Positions 36,507 to 45,935 of a stretch of DNA of 61,381 nt are shown here, piece after piece. Every line of letters begins with the position of its first letter. Positions within the stretch are counted from its first letter, which is position 1. The position numbers and the translations under genes are program-made. The stretch is from an uncultured Roseobacter sp. (GTDB lineage Bacteria; Pseudomonadota; Alphaproteobacteria; Rhodobacterales; Rhodobacteraceae): NCBI GenBank assembly GCA_947488305.1, contig CANKZM010000013.1, positions 1-61,381 of the forward strand, in the 5' to 3' direction. Under the pieces are notes generated by a model. The model saw only the letters and a program-made list of their open reading frames with translations. It was not told the DNA's origin and ran no database searches.

Positions 36507-37696
36507 TATGCAGCATCCTTATGAGCAACGGTTGGATGGCCGCGATAGTATTCCTGTGCCGCAGCAACCCCAGACCCTAATGTAATGTCGAGACCGAGAT
36601 CGGCCATACACATTTCAGCCGTGGCAATCCCGCTGAGGGTCATCACATCCGTCAGGCTGCCCAGATGGCCGATGCGGAACACTTTGCCCGCTACTTCACC
36701 AAGGCCGACACCGAAGGCCACGCCGTAGGTTTCGGCGGCGTGTGTCACGATGTCCGTGGCGTTGAAACCCTCGGGCGTGCGGATCGCACTGACCGTGTCA
36801 GAATAGACGTCCGGTGAGGCGGCGCAAAGGCTCAGACCCCAGGCGTCAACGGCCTGGCGCACGCCGGTCGCGATGCGGGTGTGGCGGGCAAAGACATTCT
36901 CCAACCCCTCCTTGAGCAGCATGTCGCAGGCCATGTTCAGGCCGTTCAGCAGACCCACAGCGGGGGTATAGGGGTAGGCGTTGTTGGCGTAGCCCTTGGC
37001 CATATCGTGCACATCGAAGAAGGTGCGCGGCAGGGTGCCAGTCTTGGTGGCGGCCATGGCCTTGTCGCTGAAACCCACAATGGCGAGCCCCGCCGACAGC
37101 ATGAACCCTTTCTGGGAACCGGTTACGGCAACATCTACGCCCCATTCATCAAACCGGAAGTCCATCGACCCGATGGAAGACACCCCGTCGACAAACAGCA
37201 ATGCCGGGTGGCCGGCGGCATCAAGCGCCCGACGCACGGCCGCGATGTCCGACTTTACACCGGTCGCCGTTTCGTTGTGCGTGGCCAGAACGACCTTGAT
37301 CTCATGGCTCTTGTCCGCCGTCAGGATCTCTTCGTAGCGATCGGCGGGCAGGCCCTCACCCCATGGGGTTTCAACAATCTGAACGTCCAACTCGTGGCGT
37401 TGGCACATGTCGATCCAGCGATGGGAGAACATGCCGTTGCGGGCGGCGAGCACCTTGTCACCTGCACTCAGGCAATTGGTCAACGCTGTTTCCCAGCCGC
37501 CGGTGCCGGTGGAGGGGAAGATAAAGACTTCCGCGCTGTCGCTTTTCAGAACTTTGCGCACGCCTTCGCGCGCCGGGTGCAGGATCTGACCAAACAGCGG
37601 TGAGCGGTGGTCGATCGTTGGCATGTCGCAGGCTTTGCGCAGAACTTCGGGGATATTTGTCGGCCCCGGAATGAAAACAGGGTTTTGAAAGCTCAT
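36506..37696 (-). CDS. bhcA: Aspartate-glyoxylate aminotransferase
   Basis: A 396-residue class V aminotransferase (FIPGPTNIPEVLRKACDMPTIDHRSPLF at the start, PSTGTGGWETALTN, PLP lysine in VTGSQKGFM near residue 196). It transfers the amino group of aspartate to glyoxylate, giving glycine and oxaloacetate. A related activity, ureidoglycine-glyoxylate transamination, is possible in this purine context. The ATG at 37696 is preferred because AAGGAG lies 6 bases upstream. It is the first gene of bhcABCD. Confidence 0.92.
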   Translation of the reverse strand: MSFQNPVFIPGPTNIPEVLRKACDMPTIDHRSPLFGQILHPAREGVRKVLKSDSAEVFIFPSTGTGGWETALTNCLSAGDKVLAARNGMFSHRWIDMCQRHELDVQIVETPWGEGLPADRYEEILTADKSHEIKVVLATHNETATGVKSDIAAVRRALDAAGHPALLFVDGVSSIGSMDFRFDEWGVDVAVTGSQKGFMLSAGLAIVGFSDKAMAATKTGTLPRTFFDVHDMAKGYANNAYPYTPAVGLLNGLNMACDMLLKEGLENVFARHTRIATGVRQAVDAWGLSLCAASPDVYSDTVSAIRTPEGFNATDIVTHAAETYGVAFGVGLGEVAGKVFRIGHLGSLTDVMTLSGIATAEMCMADLGLDITLGSGVAAAQEYYRGHPTVAHKDAA

Positions 37697-37753
37697 ATCC
37701 ATCTCCTTTATTCGTTAGCCTGTTTCTAGTGCAGATTCCCGCTGAACAAAACT

Positions 37754-37776
37754 TTTTTGAAATCGTTTTTCAAAAA
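37754..37776. promoter_or_regulatory. Inverted repeat in the bhcA-bhcR gap (BhcR operator candidate)
   Basis: TTTTTGAAA (37754-37762), spacer TCGTT, TTTCAAAAA (37768-37776): perfect nine-base arms in the 167-base gap between the divergent bhcA and bhcR genes. A near copy of one half, TTTTTGGAAA, follows at 37781. IclR-family regulators bind such repeats in the shared promoter region. Confidence 0.62.
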
Positions 37777-37863
37777 GTCATTTTTGGAAATAACTATTAA
37801 TTGTCAGCGCGTTATATTTTTCATATCATGAATTAGCCTTTCATACAGGAATTGAGACTTCTT

Positions 37864-38712
37864 ATGGATTCGCACGAAAATGGCACAGGCACCCCCCGGC
37901 GCTCTCGGGGCAGGCCTCGGGACTGGCATGACAAGACGGCGCAGAACACCATAAAGTCGCTGGATCGGGCAATGGCGGTTTTCGAGTTTCTGAGCGAAGC
38001 GCAGGGCAAGGCGCTCAGCGATATCGCGTCAGAGATGAAGCAATCCCCCGCGACGGTGTACCGCATCCTTGTCACCCTTGAGGGGAGGGGGCTTGTCGAA
38101 TTCGACCCGGTAGAACAGGTCTGGCACATCGGGCCGCATGCCTTTGTGATCGGCGCGCGGTTTCTGCGTCGGACCAGCCTGGTGGACCGGGCCCGCCCGA
38201 TCATGCGCAAACTGATGGAAGACACAGGTGAGACGGCAAACCTGGGCGTTGAAAAGGAAGGCGCGGTACTTTTCCTCAGCCAGGTTGAGACGCACGCGAC
38301 CATTCGGGCCTTCTTTCCTCCGGGCACGTTGTCCGCCATGCATGCCTCTGGCATCGGCAAGGCGCTTTTGGCCGAGATGGACAGCGCCCGGCTGAAACGC
38401 ACCCTGCGCAACCAGACGCTGGAAGCTTTCACAAAGCACACGATCACAGAATTTGATGAACTCGAAGACGACCTGAAAGACGTCCGCGCGCGGGGGTTTG
38501 CCGTGGATGGCGAAGAAAAGAACCTTGGGATGCGGTGTATCGCGGCCCCGGTCTTTGATGTGACGGGTGAGGCGGTCGCGGGTATTTCCGTTTCAGGGCC
38601 GGTCAGCCGTGTCGGTCCGGGCGATGTTGACCGAATGAGCGCTTGCGTGGTCGAGGCCGCAAAGGCGCTGTCGCTTGCAATCGGCGGGGAAGCTATTCCG
38701 CGGCGGCTCTGA
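37864..38712 (+). CDS. bhcR: BhcR, IclR-family regulator of the BHA cycle
   Basis: A 282-residue IclR regulator: N-terminal winged helix (TIKSLDRAMAVFEFLSEAQGKALSDIASEMKQSPATVYRILVTLEGRGLV, about 28-80) and a C-terminal effector domain (SAMHASGIGKALLAEM). It is divergent from bhcA, as in the known bhcRABCD arrangement, where BhcR responds to glyoxylate. The ATG at 37864 is used; upstream residues in frame have no better ribosome site. It is convergent with the ureidoglycine aminohydrolase gene, overlapping it by 20 bases. Confidence 0.93.
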   Translation: MDSHENGTGTPRRSRGRPRDWHDKTAQNTIKSLDRAMAVFEFLSEAQGKALSDIASEMKQSPATVYRILVTLEGRGLVEFDPVEQVWHIGPHAFVIGARFLRRTSLVDRARPIMRKLMEDTGETANLGVEKEGAVLFLSQVETHATIRAFFPPGTLSAMHASGIGKALLAEMDSARLKRTLRNQTLEAFTKHTITEFDELEDDLKDVRARGFAVDGEEKNLGMRCIAAPVFDVTGEAVAGISVSGPVSRVGPGDVDRMSACVVEAAKALSLAIGGEAIPRRL

Positions 38713-39562
38713 CAGGTGGGGCGATCCCGGGTGCACCAGACAGCGCCCGCAGCCCCATATGGCGGTTCACGTCCTTGTAGAGCAGATACCGAAATTTGCC
38801 CGGGCCCCCGGCGTAACAAGCCTGCGGACAAAAGGCGCGCAGCCACATGTAGTCGCCAGCCTCAACTTCGACCCAATCGTTGTTAAGCCGGTAGACTGCC
38901 TTGCCTTCCAGCACGTAGAGCCCGTGCTCCATCACATGGGTTTCAAGGAAGGGAATGACCGCGCCGGGTTCGAACGTCACGATGGTCACATGCATGTCGT
39001 GCCGCAGATCGGCAGGATCGACGAACCGCGTCGTTGCCCATTTGCCGTCCGTGTCCGGCATGACAGTCGGTGCAATGTCCTTTTCGTTCGCGATAATCAC
39101 CTCTGGCGCAGGCAAGCCAGGCACCGCTTCATATGCTTTGCGGATCCAATGAAAGCGCAATGTGGCGTCCGAACGGTTATGCAGTGTCCAGTTGGTCTGC
39201 GGCGGGATGAACGCGTATCCTCCCTCAGTCAGCGCATGCTCCTGACCCTCAATCGACAGGGTTGCTGTGCCTTCGACAACAAAAAGCACACCTTCAGCAG
39301 CCAGATCAGTTTCAGGCTGATCCGATCCTCCACCGGGCGAGACCTCCATGATGTATTGGGAAAACGTCTCGGCAAACCCGCTCATAGGGCGGGCGATCAC
39401 CCACAGGCGCGTGGCCTCCCAGAACGGCAGGAAGCTCGTTACGATATCCCGCATCGTCCCTTTCGGAATGACGGCATAGGCATCGGTGAAAATGGCGCGA
39501 TCCGTGAGAAGCTGATCCTGACCGGGGTGTCCACCGGTTGGCGCGTAATACTTGCCTGACAT
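38693..39562 (-). CDS. (S)-ureidoglycine aminohydrolase (AllE type)
   Basis: A 289-residue two-cupin protein with YYAPTGGHPGQ at the start, LFVVEGTATLSIEGQ in the first cupin and LETHVMEHGLYVLEGKAVYRLNNDWVEVEAGDYMWLRAFCPQACYAGGPGKFRYLLYKD in the second, which holds the manganese ligands. It releases ammonia from ureidoglycine to give ureidoglycolate, the AllA substrate. It is the last gene of the run xdhA-xdhB-xdhC-permease-guaD, though a 128-base gap may give it its own promoter. Confidence 0.9.
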   Translation of the reverse strand: MSGKYYAPTGGHPGQDQLLTDRAIFTDAYAVIPKGTMRDIVTSFLPFWEATRLWVIARPMSGFAETFSQYIMEVSPGGGSDQPETDLAAEGVLFVVEGTATLSIEGQEHALTEGGYAFIPPQTNWTLHNRSDATLRFHWIRKAYEAVPGLPAPEVIIANEKDIAPTVMPDTDGKWATTRFVDPADLRHDMHVTIVTFEPGAVIPFLETHVMEHGLYVLEGKAVYRLNNDWVEVEAGDYMWLRAFCPQACYAGGPGKFRYLLYKDVNRHMGLRALSGAPGIAPPVRAAAE

Positions 39563-39690
39563 CTTTACGTTTCCTGTCGCTTGAGCGTTTCACGCAGTAT
39601 GGGCTGCCGGTGCTGGTGGGGCCACCCGCTTTGGAAAAACAGCAGTTTCAGCATTTTTTTGATAATCAGCAAAGTGATGGGACAAACCGA

Positions 39691-41013
39691 TCAGGCGCTT
39701 TCCAACTGATGCCCGAGCGACGCGGTTTTCGTGGGCGCGCCGCTCACATAAACTTCTTCGATGGCGCGGTCGTCCCCCATCATTTGCAGAATGAACAACT
39801 CCTCTGCCAAATTGCTGGCCCGAGCCATACGTAAAGCCATGGCCGGGGTACTGGTCGCATTCAGCACAATCACATCTGCCTCGGTGCCGGGGTCCAATGT
39901 GCCGATCTGGTTTTCCAATCCAAGAACGCTGGCATTGCCGCGTGTGGCCCAGTCAAACGCTTGCAAGGGGTGCAGAGCCTGACCTTGCAATTGCAGGATC
40001 TTATATCCCTCGTTCAATGTCTGCAGCATAGAATAGCTGGTGCCAGCCCCAACGTCTGTTGCGATGCCATTGCTGATCCCGCGAGCGTGCAGCCCGGCGT
40101 TGTTAAAAAGCCCGCTCCCCAGAAAGAGGTTTGACGTCGGGCAAAACACCGGGTGGGCGCCGGTTTCAGCAAGAGCATCAATTTCGCGGGGCTCCAGATG
40201 AATTGCATGGCCCAGCAGTGTCTTGCCGCCAAGAAGCCCGTAGGACTGGTAGACATCCAGATAGTCCCGCGCCTGCGGGTAAAGCTCAGCCGTATAGGCA
40301 ATCTCGTCGCGGTTTTCCGACAGATGTGTCTGGATGTGGCACTCGGGATGCTCCTGCGCGAGCGTTTGCGCCATGGTCATTTGATCCGGCGTCGAAGTGA
40401 TGGCAAAACGCGGGGAAATCACATAGCCGTTGCGGCCTTTTCCGTGCCAGTCCGAAATCAGGGTCTTGGTCTCGTCATAACCGGTCTGCGGCGTGTCGCG
40501 CAGCCCGTCCGGCGCATTGCGGTCCATCAGAACCTTGCCGCCGAGCATTCGCATGTTGCGCCTGCTTGCCTCCGCGAAAAAGGCATCAGCGGAGGTCTTG
40601 TGAACCGAACAGAAGGCCACGGCGGTCGTCGTGCCATGTGCAATCAGCTGGTCAAAGAAAGCCTTTGCCATCAGCGCACTGTGCTCGGCAGAGGCAAAGC
40701 GGGTTTCTTCCGGGAAGGTATAGTTGTTCAGCCAGTCCAGCAGTTGCGCGCCCCAGGACGCAATGACCTGTACTTGCGGGAAATGAATATGGGTGTCGAT
40801 GAATCCGGCCATCATCAGGTGGGGCCGATGATCCGTAACCGGTACCGTTGGTGCTTGTACACTGATCTCAGCAAAACTTCCGCAAGCGTGAATGATGCCA
40901 TCGCGGACAAGCAAGGCGCCGTCTTCGAGGTACGTGTAGCTTTCGGTGTCTTCGCCGTTTCGGGGTGCGCGGTGGAACGTCAACAGACGCCCGCGTAGCA
41001 GTTTCTGGGTCAT
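39691..41013 (-). CDS. guaD: Guanine deaminase
   Basis: A 440-residue amidohydrolase-superfamily enzyme with the zinc motif GFIDTHIHFPQ (around residue 72), SPRFAITST, IQTHLSEN and FCPTSNLFLGSGLF, all typical of GuaD. It deaminates guanine to xanthine, feeding XdhABC. The length is normal. It lies 54 bases after the permease gene. Confidence 0.94.
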   Translation of the reverse strand: MTQKLLRGRLLTFHRAPRNGEDTESYTYLEDGALLVRDGIIHACGSFAEISVQAPTVPVTDHRPHLMMAGFIDTHIHFPQVQVIASWGAQLLDWLNNYTFPEETRFASAEHSALMAKAFFDQLIAHGTTTAVAFCSVHKTSADAFFAEASRRNMRMLGGKVLMDRNAPDGLRDTPQTGYDETKTLISDWHGKGRNGYVISPRFAITSTPDQMTMAQTLAQEHPECHIQTHLSENRDEIAYTAELYPQARDYLDVYQSYGLLGGKTLLGHAIHLEPREIDALAETGAHPVFCPTSNLFLGSGLFNNAGLHARGISNGIATDVGAGTSYSMLQTLNEGYKILQLQGQALHPLQAFDWATRGNASVLGLENQIGTLDPGTEADVIVLNATSTPAMALRMARASNLAEELFILQMMGDDRAIEEVYVSGAPTKTASLGHQLESA

Positions 41014-41067
41014 GCCGCATCTCGCAAAGAGAGGAGCGGGGCGGCGCGGGGCCGCCCCGGGGATTGA

Positions 41068-42669
41068 TCAGGCCTGTTTGGCCGGTGTGTCATCGTCAAT
41101 CAGATCAGGCTCGTCCGGTACGATGATCCGGTGTTCCAGATCTTCCTTGGGCGCAAGCGCCGGGTAGACATAGAGGAACGCACCGACGATCAGATAGCCA
41201 ATTGTGATCCCGTCGAATTGCGGGGCCTGCAAGGTATAAGAATGGATGATGCCGACAGACGACATGATCGCTGCCGCAAAGGCAAACCCACCAGCCATTC
41301 TGAAACGACCATCGATCACGTCAGCCACGATTGCGCCCCAGATCAGACCGGTAATGATTGCCCCCTGGCTCAGCGCCAGATGACCTTCGTAATGAGCGCC
41401 CTCCATCAGCAGGGCGGCAGTCAGTCCTTCATCACCAAGCGATGGCAGCCCTTCGACACCCGAACTGCGCAGGGCGTTCATCAGTGAGCCCCATTTGACC
41501 ATCAGGAACGCCGAGATATGCGGCAGGATGGCAAAGGACACGGCCGCCATGTGCATCGGCTTCACGGCCCATGCGGTGTTGGTGATCAGGCTTACAGAGA
41601 CAAACACGAGCACGGGGGCTGCGGCTGCAATCGGGATCAGGCCCGCAAGAAAGGACAGGAACCCAAGGAAGGCGGCAGCAGCAATTACCAGTGCCACGCC
41701 GACGATGTAGCCCGCATGCGCATCCAGACGTTTGTAAGCTGGGTGCCCGATGTAGACAGTTGTCGGGAAAGGCGAGCCAAAGAGCGCACCGATCATGGTG
41801 CCCGCACCGTCTGTCACCTGGCACAGACCCACCGGGTAATGGTCCCCAGCAGCCTCGGCGGATTCCACGTTGTTCATCGTTTCGATGAAGTTATAGATCT
41901 GCACCGGGATCAACACGAGGAAGAGCTCAGGATTGGCAAACAGGTACTGCACCCCCGCGATCAGATCACCGAAATAAGGGATTGGCGGGTAGAAACCGAT
42001 GCCGCTGACATCCAGCGTGGATTTACCGAGGATCAAGGCAATCACGGTGCCTGCACCAATGGCGACCAGGCCAGCCGGCACGTTGCCGGGCAGGCGGAAC
42101 CGCCCGATCAGACCCCAGAGGATGAACAGCAGCGAGGTGAAACCGATAATCGGATTTTCGAAGATCTCAGCCAAAGGTACGGAACCGATGAACACCAGCG
42201 CGATACCGCAAAGTGTGCCAAGCATGCCGGCGCGCGGCGTGATGCGCTTGAGGTAAGGTCCGACGATTGCGCCCATGGCCGCAACAATGCCGCCCATGAA
42301 GCCTGCACCGATGCCCACCTGCCAGGCCAGTAGCGGGTCCTGTGTGGCCCAGTATATCGGGCCGATTACACCAAAGAGATAGACGAACATCACGGGCGTC
42401 GAGATGCCATAGGGCAGGGCGGTAACGTCCTTGCCTTGCTTCGTGGCGGCCCATTTGGCGAGATACGTGTAAACCGCAACCCCCGCGAGGATCGCGACCG
42501 CAGCACCCGGCACGATGCGCCCGTAGACGATTTCCGCCGGCATCTGGAACACGAACTGACAGACCCCGGACAGGATCAGCAGGTTGACAAGGTTGTCGGT
42601 AAACAACGCCCAAAAAGCGCTGAAGTCGCTGCGTGTGAACAGCTTATAGTGATAGGTCCTCCCGTCCAT
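41068..42669 (-). CDS. NCS2-family permease, AzgA/xanthine-uracil-like
   Basis: A 533-residue membrane protein with about 12-14 helices and a NCS2/AzgA-like pattern (NLLILSGVCQFVFQMP, DVTALPYGISTPVMF, ETMNNVESAEAAGDHYPV, FPTTVYIGHPAYKRL). It lacks the QNxGxxxxTGVxSR block of the other permease and belongs to a different branch. Its place between xdhC and guaD suggests a purine such as guanine, hypoxanthine or xanthine as substrate, but sequence does not settle it. Confidence 0.86.
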   Translation of the reverse strand: MDGRTYHYKLFTRSDFSAFWALFTDNLVNLLILSGVCQFVFQMPAEIVYGRIVPGAAVAILAGVAVYTYLAKWAATKQGKDVTALPYGISTPVMFVYLFGVIGPIYWATQDPLLAWQVGIGAGFMGGIVAAMGAIVGPYLKRITPRAGMLGTLCGIALVFIGSVPLAEIFENPIIGFTSLLFILWGLIGRFRLPGNVPAGLVAIGAGTVIALILGKSTLDVSGIGFYPPIPYFGDLIAGVQYLFANPELFLVLIPVQIYNFIETMNNVESAEAAGDHYPVGLCQVTDGAGTMIGALFGSPFPTTVYIGHPAYKRLDAHAGYIVGVALVIAAAAFLGFLSFLAGLIPIAAAAPVLVFVSVSLITNTAWAVKPMHMAAVSFAILPHISAFLMVKWGSLMNALRSSGVEGLPSLGDEGLTAALLMEGAHYEGHLALSQGAIITGLIWGAIVADVIDGRFRMAGGFAFAAAIMSSVGIIHSYTLQAPQFDGITIGYLIVGAFLYVYPALAPKEDLEHRIIVPDEPDLIDDDTPAKQA

Positions 42670-42711
42670 GACGGTCTCCTCCTCTGATGTGACCGAACCC
42701 GCCTGAAATTG

Positions 42712-43593
42712 TCAGGCCGTTAGTCCTTTTCGGTCATGTTGGTGGCCCGGCACGGGCGCTTGGGATGCCCGGTTGAGGGCAGGTGCGGCAGTTTCAGAGG
42801 TCAATTCAGCCATCACTTCAGCCACCACGAAGGAGGCAATGACGCTGGGCCGCTTGTCGCGGCTGCCGCTTGCCCCGATGGGGCAATTCAGGTTTTCAAT
42901 GGTTTGGCCGTCGCAATGTTCGCGCGTCCAGTTGCGAAATTTGATGCGCTTTGTGGCAGAGCCAATCATGCCGACATAGGCGGCATCCCTCCGCGCCAAA
43001 GCGGCGGAGGTCAACAGAAAGTCGAGGCCATGGTCGTGGGTCAAAACGATAAAGGCGCTGCTTGGAGGTGCTGCCGAAATCTCGACCTCGGGGATCGCAC
43101 TCAAGCGAGTTTCAACGGCGGCATCGCACATTTCCAGCTCTTCAGCCCGCATGTCCACCAAAACGCAGTGCACTGGCAAATGCTGCAACTGGCGCGCTAA
43201 CGCCCGGCCCACGTGACCTGCGCCCATGACATAGACATGGGGCTGGCCAGCGGCCTCCTGAGCGGCAAGGTCGCTTGCCTTTCGTTTGTCGGATGCCCGC
43301 ATGCGCGACAAGCGAAGCTCAACCCGTCCGCCGCAACATTGGCCTATTTCAGGCCCCAGTGGGATATCCAGATCCTGGTTCAACGACCCGGATTTCAGCA
43401 TCTTACGGGCCGCTTCGATGGCCAGATATTCCAACTGCCCGCCGCCAATCGTGCCCCAGAGCGCCTGCGCGCCCACATACATCTCCGTGCCTTCGTTTCG
43501 TGGCGACGATCCCCGAACCCGCGTCAGCGCGATATGGATCACCGAAGGCTGTGCCGCCAGAAAATCGGAAAGTGTCTTTGCAGAATGTCCCAT
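42712..43593 (-). CDS. xdhC: XdhC, xanthine dehydrogenase accessory protein
   Basis: A 293-residue protein with an N-terminal XdhC/CoxI domain (VRGSSPRNEGTEMYVG and GTIGGGQLEYLAIE) and a Rossmann-like C-terminal domain (HVYVMGAGHVGRALARQL, VLTHDHGLDFLL, YVGMIGSATKRIKF). XdhC binds and sulfurates the molybdenum cofactor and inserts it into XdhB. It starts 3 bases after xdhB. Confidence 0.95.
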   Translation of the reverse strand: MGHSAKTLSDFLAAQPSVIHIALTRVRGSSPRNEGTEMYVGAQALWGTIGGGQLEYLAIEAARKMLKSGSLNQDLDIPLGPEIGQCCGGRVELRLSRMRASDKRKASDLAAQEAAGQPHVYVMGAGHVGRALARQLQHLPVHCVLVDMRAEELEMCDAAVETRLSAIPEVEISAAPPSSAFIVLTHDHGLDFLLTSAALARRDAAYVGMIGSATKRIKFRNWTREHCDGQTIENLNCPIGASGSRDKRPSVIASFVVAEVMAELTSETAAPALNRASQAPVPGHQHDRKGLTA

Positions 43594-43596
43594 TGC

Positions 43597-45915
43597 TCAC
43601 CCCTTTCCCTGCAACCGCGCGACGGCCATCAGGACCCGTTCGGGTGTGGCCGGTGCATCAAGGCGGGGGCATTCGCGATAGTCCGCGACGGAGGCCACGG
43701 CCATCGACAGCGCTTCGAACACCGAAATACCCAGCATGAAAGGCGGCTCGCCGACGGCCTTGGAGCGTTTGATCGTCAGCTCACGGTTTTCAGACCAATC
43801 GGCCAGCTTCACGTTAAAGATACGAGGGCGATCCGAAGCCAGCGGGATCTTATAGGTGGACGGCGCATGGGTGCGCAGCGCGCCCTTGTCATCCCACCAA
43901 AGCTCTTCCGTGGTGAGCCAGCCCATGCCTTGAATGAACGCGCCTTCCACCTGGCCCTTGTCGATGGCCGGGTTCAGCGAGCGGCCCACGTCATGCAGAA
44001 TATCGGTGCGTTCAACGCGGTACTCCCCGGTCAGCGTGTCGATGGTGACCTCAGAACAGGCCGCGCCATAGGCAAAATAGTAGAACGGACGCCCTTGCCC
44101 CTTGGATCGGTCCCAGTGGATTTTCGGGGTCTTGTAGAAGCCCGCGGCCGACAGCTGGACACGCGCCATATAGGCCTCTTTGATGAAGGCGGCGAAGGGC
44201 ATGACCTGCGTGCCGATCTGCACCTGATTGGCCTCGAAGGTCACGGCTTCGGGGGCAACGCTCCATTTCTCGGCCGCAAAGGCGACCAGACGGGCCTTGA
44301 TCTGCTCTACCGCATCAAGGGCAGCCATCCCGTTCAGATCGGTGCCGCTGGAGGCCGCCGTGGCGGAGGTGTTGGGCACTTTCTCGGTTGTCGTCTTGGT
44401 GATCTTGATGTGCTCGATATCTACCTGAAACGCTTCGGCCACGACCTGCGCCACCTTGGTGTTCAGACCTTGCCCCATCTCGGTGCCGCCATGGTTCAGA
44501 TGGATCGACCCGTCGTTATAGACATGCACCAGAGCGCCTGCCTGATTGTACCAGGTCGCCGTAAAGGAAATCCCAAACTTCACCGGGGTCAGCGCGATGC
44601 CTTTCTTCAGAACCGGCGAAGATGCGTTGTAAGCGATGATTTCCTGCCGGCGCTTGCGGTACTCGGCCGTCTTTTCCAACTCACCCACCAGCCGGTCGAG
44701 GATATTGTCTTCAACTTCTTGGTGGTAAGGTGTCAGCGACCGACCCTCGCCGCCATAGAAGTTGGCTTTGCGCACATCTAGCGGGTCTTGACCGGTTGCA
44801 TAGGCAATCTCTTCGATCATGCGTTCCGCCACGATGACCCCTTGCGGCCCGCCAAAGCCGCGGAAGGCCGTGTTAGACACGGTATTGGTTTTCATCGGGT
44901 GGCTGTTCAGCCGAACATGGGGGTAGAAATAAGCGTTATCCGCGTGAAACAGCGCCCGATCCGTGACCGGCCCTGACAGATCAGCGGAAAAACCACACCG
45001 CGCGGCAAAGCTACCCTCAACCGCCTGAATACGGCCCCCGTCATCAAAACCAACCTCATAATCGACCACGAAGTCATGCCGCTTGCCTGTTGCCGTCATG
45101 TCCTGATCCCGGTCCGGGCGGATTTTGACAGCGCGGCCCCACTTCTTCGCCGCCATAGCGGCAACAGCGCAAAATAGGTTCATCTGGCTTTCCTTGCCAC
45201 CGAACCCACCGCCCATGCGGCGCACATTGACGACCACCGCGTTGGAAGGAACGCCGAGCACATGCGCCACCATGTGCTGCGCCTCGGAGGGGTGCTGGGT
45301 CGAGCAATGCACGATCACATCGTCATCTTCGCCGGGCACGGCAAAGGCGATATGACCCTCAAGGTACATGTGGTCCTGCCCGCCAACGGCCATGCGACCC
45401 TTGATACGGTGCGATGCTGCGGCCAATGCGGGTTCAACGTCCCCGCGTTCCAGTTTCAGCGGCGCCGTCACATGTGGATACCCCGCTTCCTGCGCCGCAA
45501 TCGGATCCAACGCATGTGGCAGGACTTCATAATCGACCTTTGCCCGTTCCGCGGCATGGCGCGCGATATCCCGCGTCTCAGCGATCACGGCAAAAAGCGG
45601 TTGACCGTGAAACTGGATGGTCTCCGTCGGAAAAACGGGCTCGTCATGCAGGCCCGTGGGGCTGATGTCATTGACGCCCGGCACATCGGCTGCGGTCAGA
45701 ACCCCTACAACGCCGGGCGTGGCCAGTACGTCGGCCAGATCAAGAGCATTCAGCTTTGCGTGGGCAACATCCGATACGCCAAGATAGGCATGCAGCGTTC
45801 CTTCGGGCTGTGCAATGTCATCAGTGTAATCCGCCTGTCCGGTGACATGCTTGATGGCACTGTCGTGGATACGGTCGGTATGTGCGGCGCCAGTGATGGA
45901 AACGTTATCTTTCAT
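43597..45915 (-). CDS. xdhB: Xanthine dehydrogenase molybdenum-binding subunit
   Basis: A 772-residue subunit with the molybdopterin motifs MGGGFGGKESQ, FRGFGGPQGV and TEMGQGLNTKVAQV, and the late catalytic glutamate in SKAVGEPPFMLG (around residue 730). It hydroxylates hypoxanthine and xanthine to urate. The two-subunit layout with XdhA and the maturase XdhC is standard for bacteria. It starts 20 bases after xdhA. Confidence 0.97.
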   Translation of the reverse strand: MKDNVSITGAAHTDRIHDSAIKHVTGQADYTDDIAQPEGTLHAYLGVSDVAHAKLNALDLADVLATPGVVGVLTAADVPGVNDISPTGLHDEPVFPTETIQFHGQPLFAVIAETRDIARHAAERAKVDYEVLPHALDPIAAQEAGYPHVTAPLKLERGDVEPALAAASHRIKGRMAVGGQDHMYLEGHIAFAVPGEDDDVIVHCSTQHPSEAQHMVAHVLGVPSNAVVVNVRRMGGGFGGKESQMNLFCAVAAMAAKKWGRAVKIRPDRDQDMTATGKRHDFVVDYEVGFDDGGRIQAVEGSFAARCGFSADLSGPVTDRALFHADNAYFYPHVRLNSHPMKTNTVSNTAFRGFGGPQGVIVAERMIEEIAYATGQDPLDVRKANFYGGEGRSLTPYHQEVEDNILDRLVGELEKTAEYRKRRQEIIAYNASSPVLKKGIALTPVKFGISFTATWYNQAGALVHVYNDGSIHLNHGGTEMGQGLNTKVAQVVAEAFQVDIEHIKITKTTTEKVPNTSATAASSGTDLNGMAALDAVEQIKARLVAFAAEKWSVAPEAVTFEANQVQIGTQVMPFAAFIKEAYMARVQLSAAGFYKTPKIHWDRSKGQGRPFYYFAYGAACSEVTIDTLTGEYRVERTDILHDVGRSLNPAIDKGQVEGAFIQGMGWLTTEELWWDDKGALRTHAPSTYKIPLASDRPRIFNVKLADWSENRELTIKRSKAVGEPPFMLGISVFEALSMAVASVADYRECPRLDAPATPERVLMAVARLQGKG

Positions 45916-45935
45916 CGGTTCGTCTCCTTTGTGTT

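Noticed and set aside
36506..37696. Calling BhcA a ureidoglycine-glyoxylate aminotransferase
   Set aside because: Possible by family, but the order bhcA-B-C-D with divergent bhcR is the known BHA-cycle layout, and an AllE-type aminohydrolase already handles ureidoglycine.
43213..44781. 522-codon plus-strand frame across xdhB and xdhC
   Set aside because: Antisense to two clearly conserved genes.
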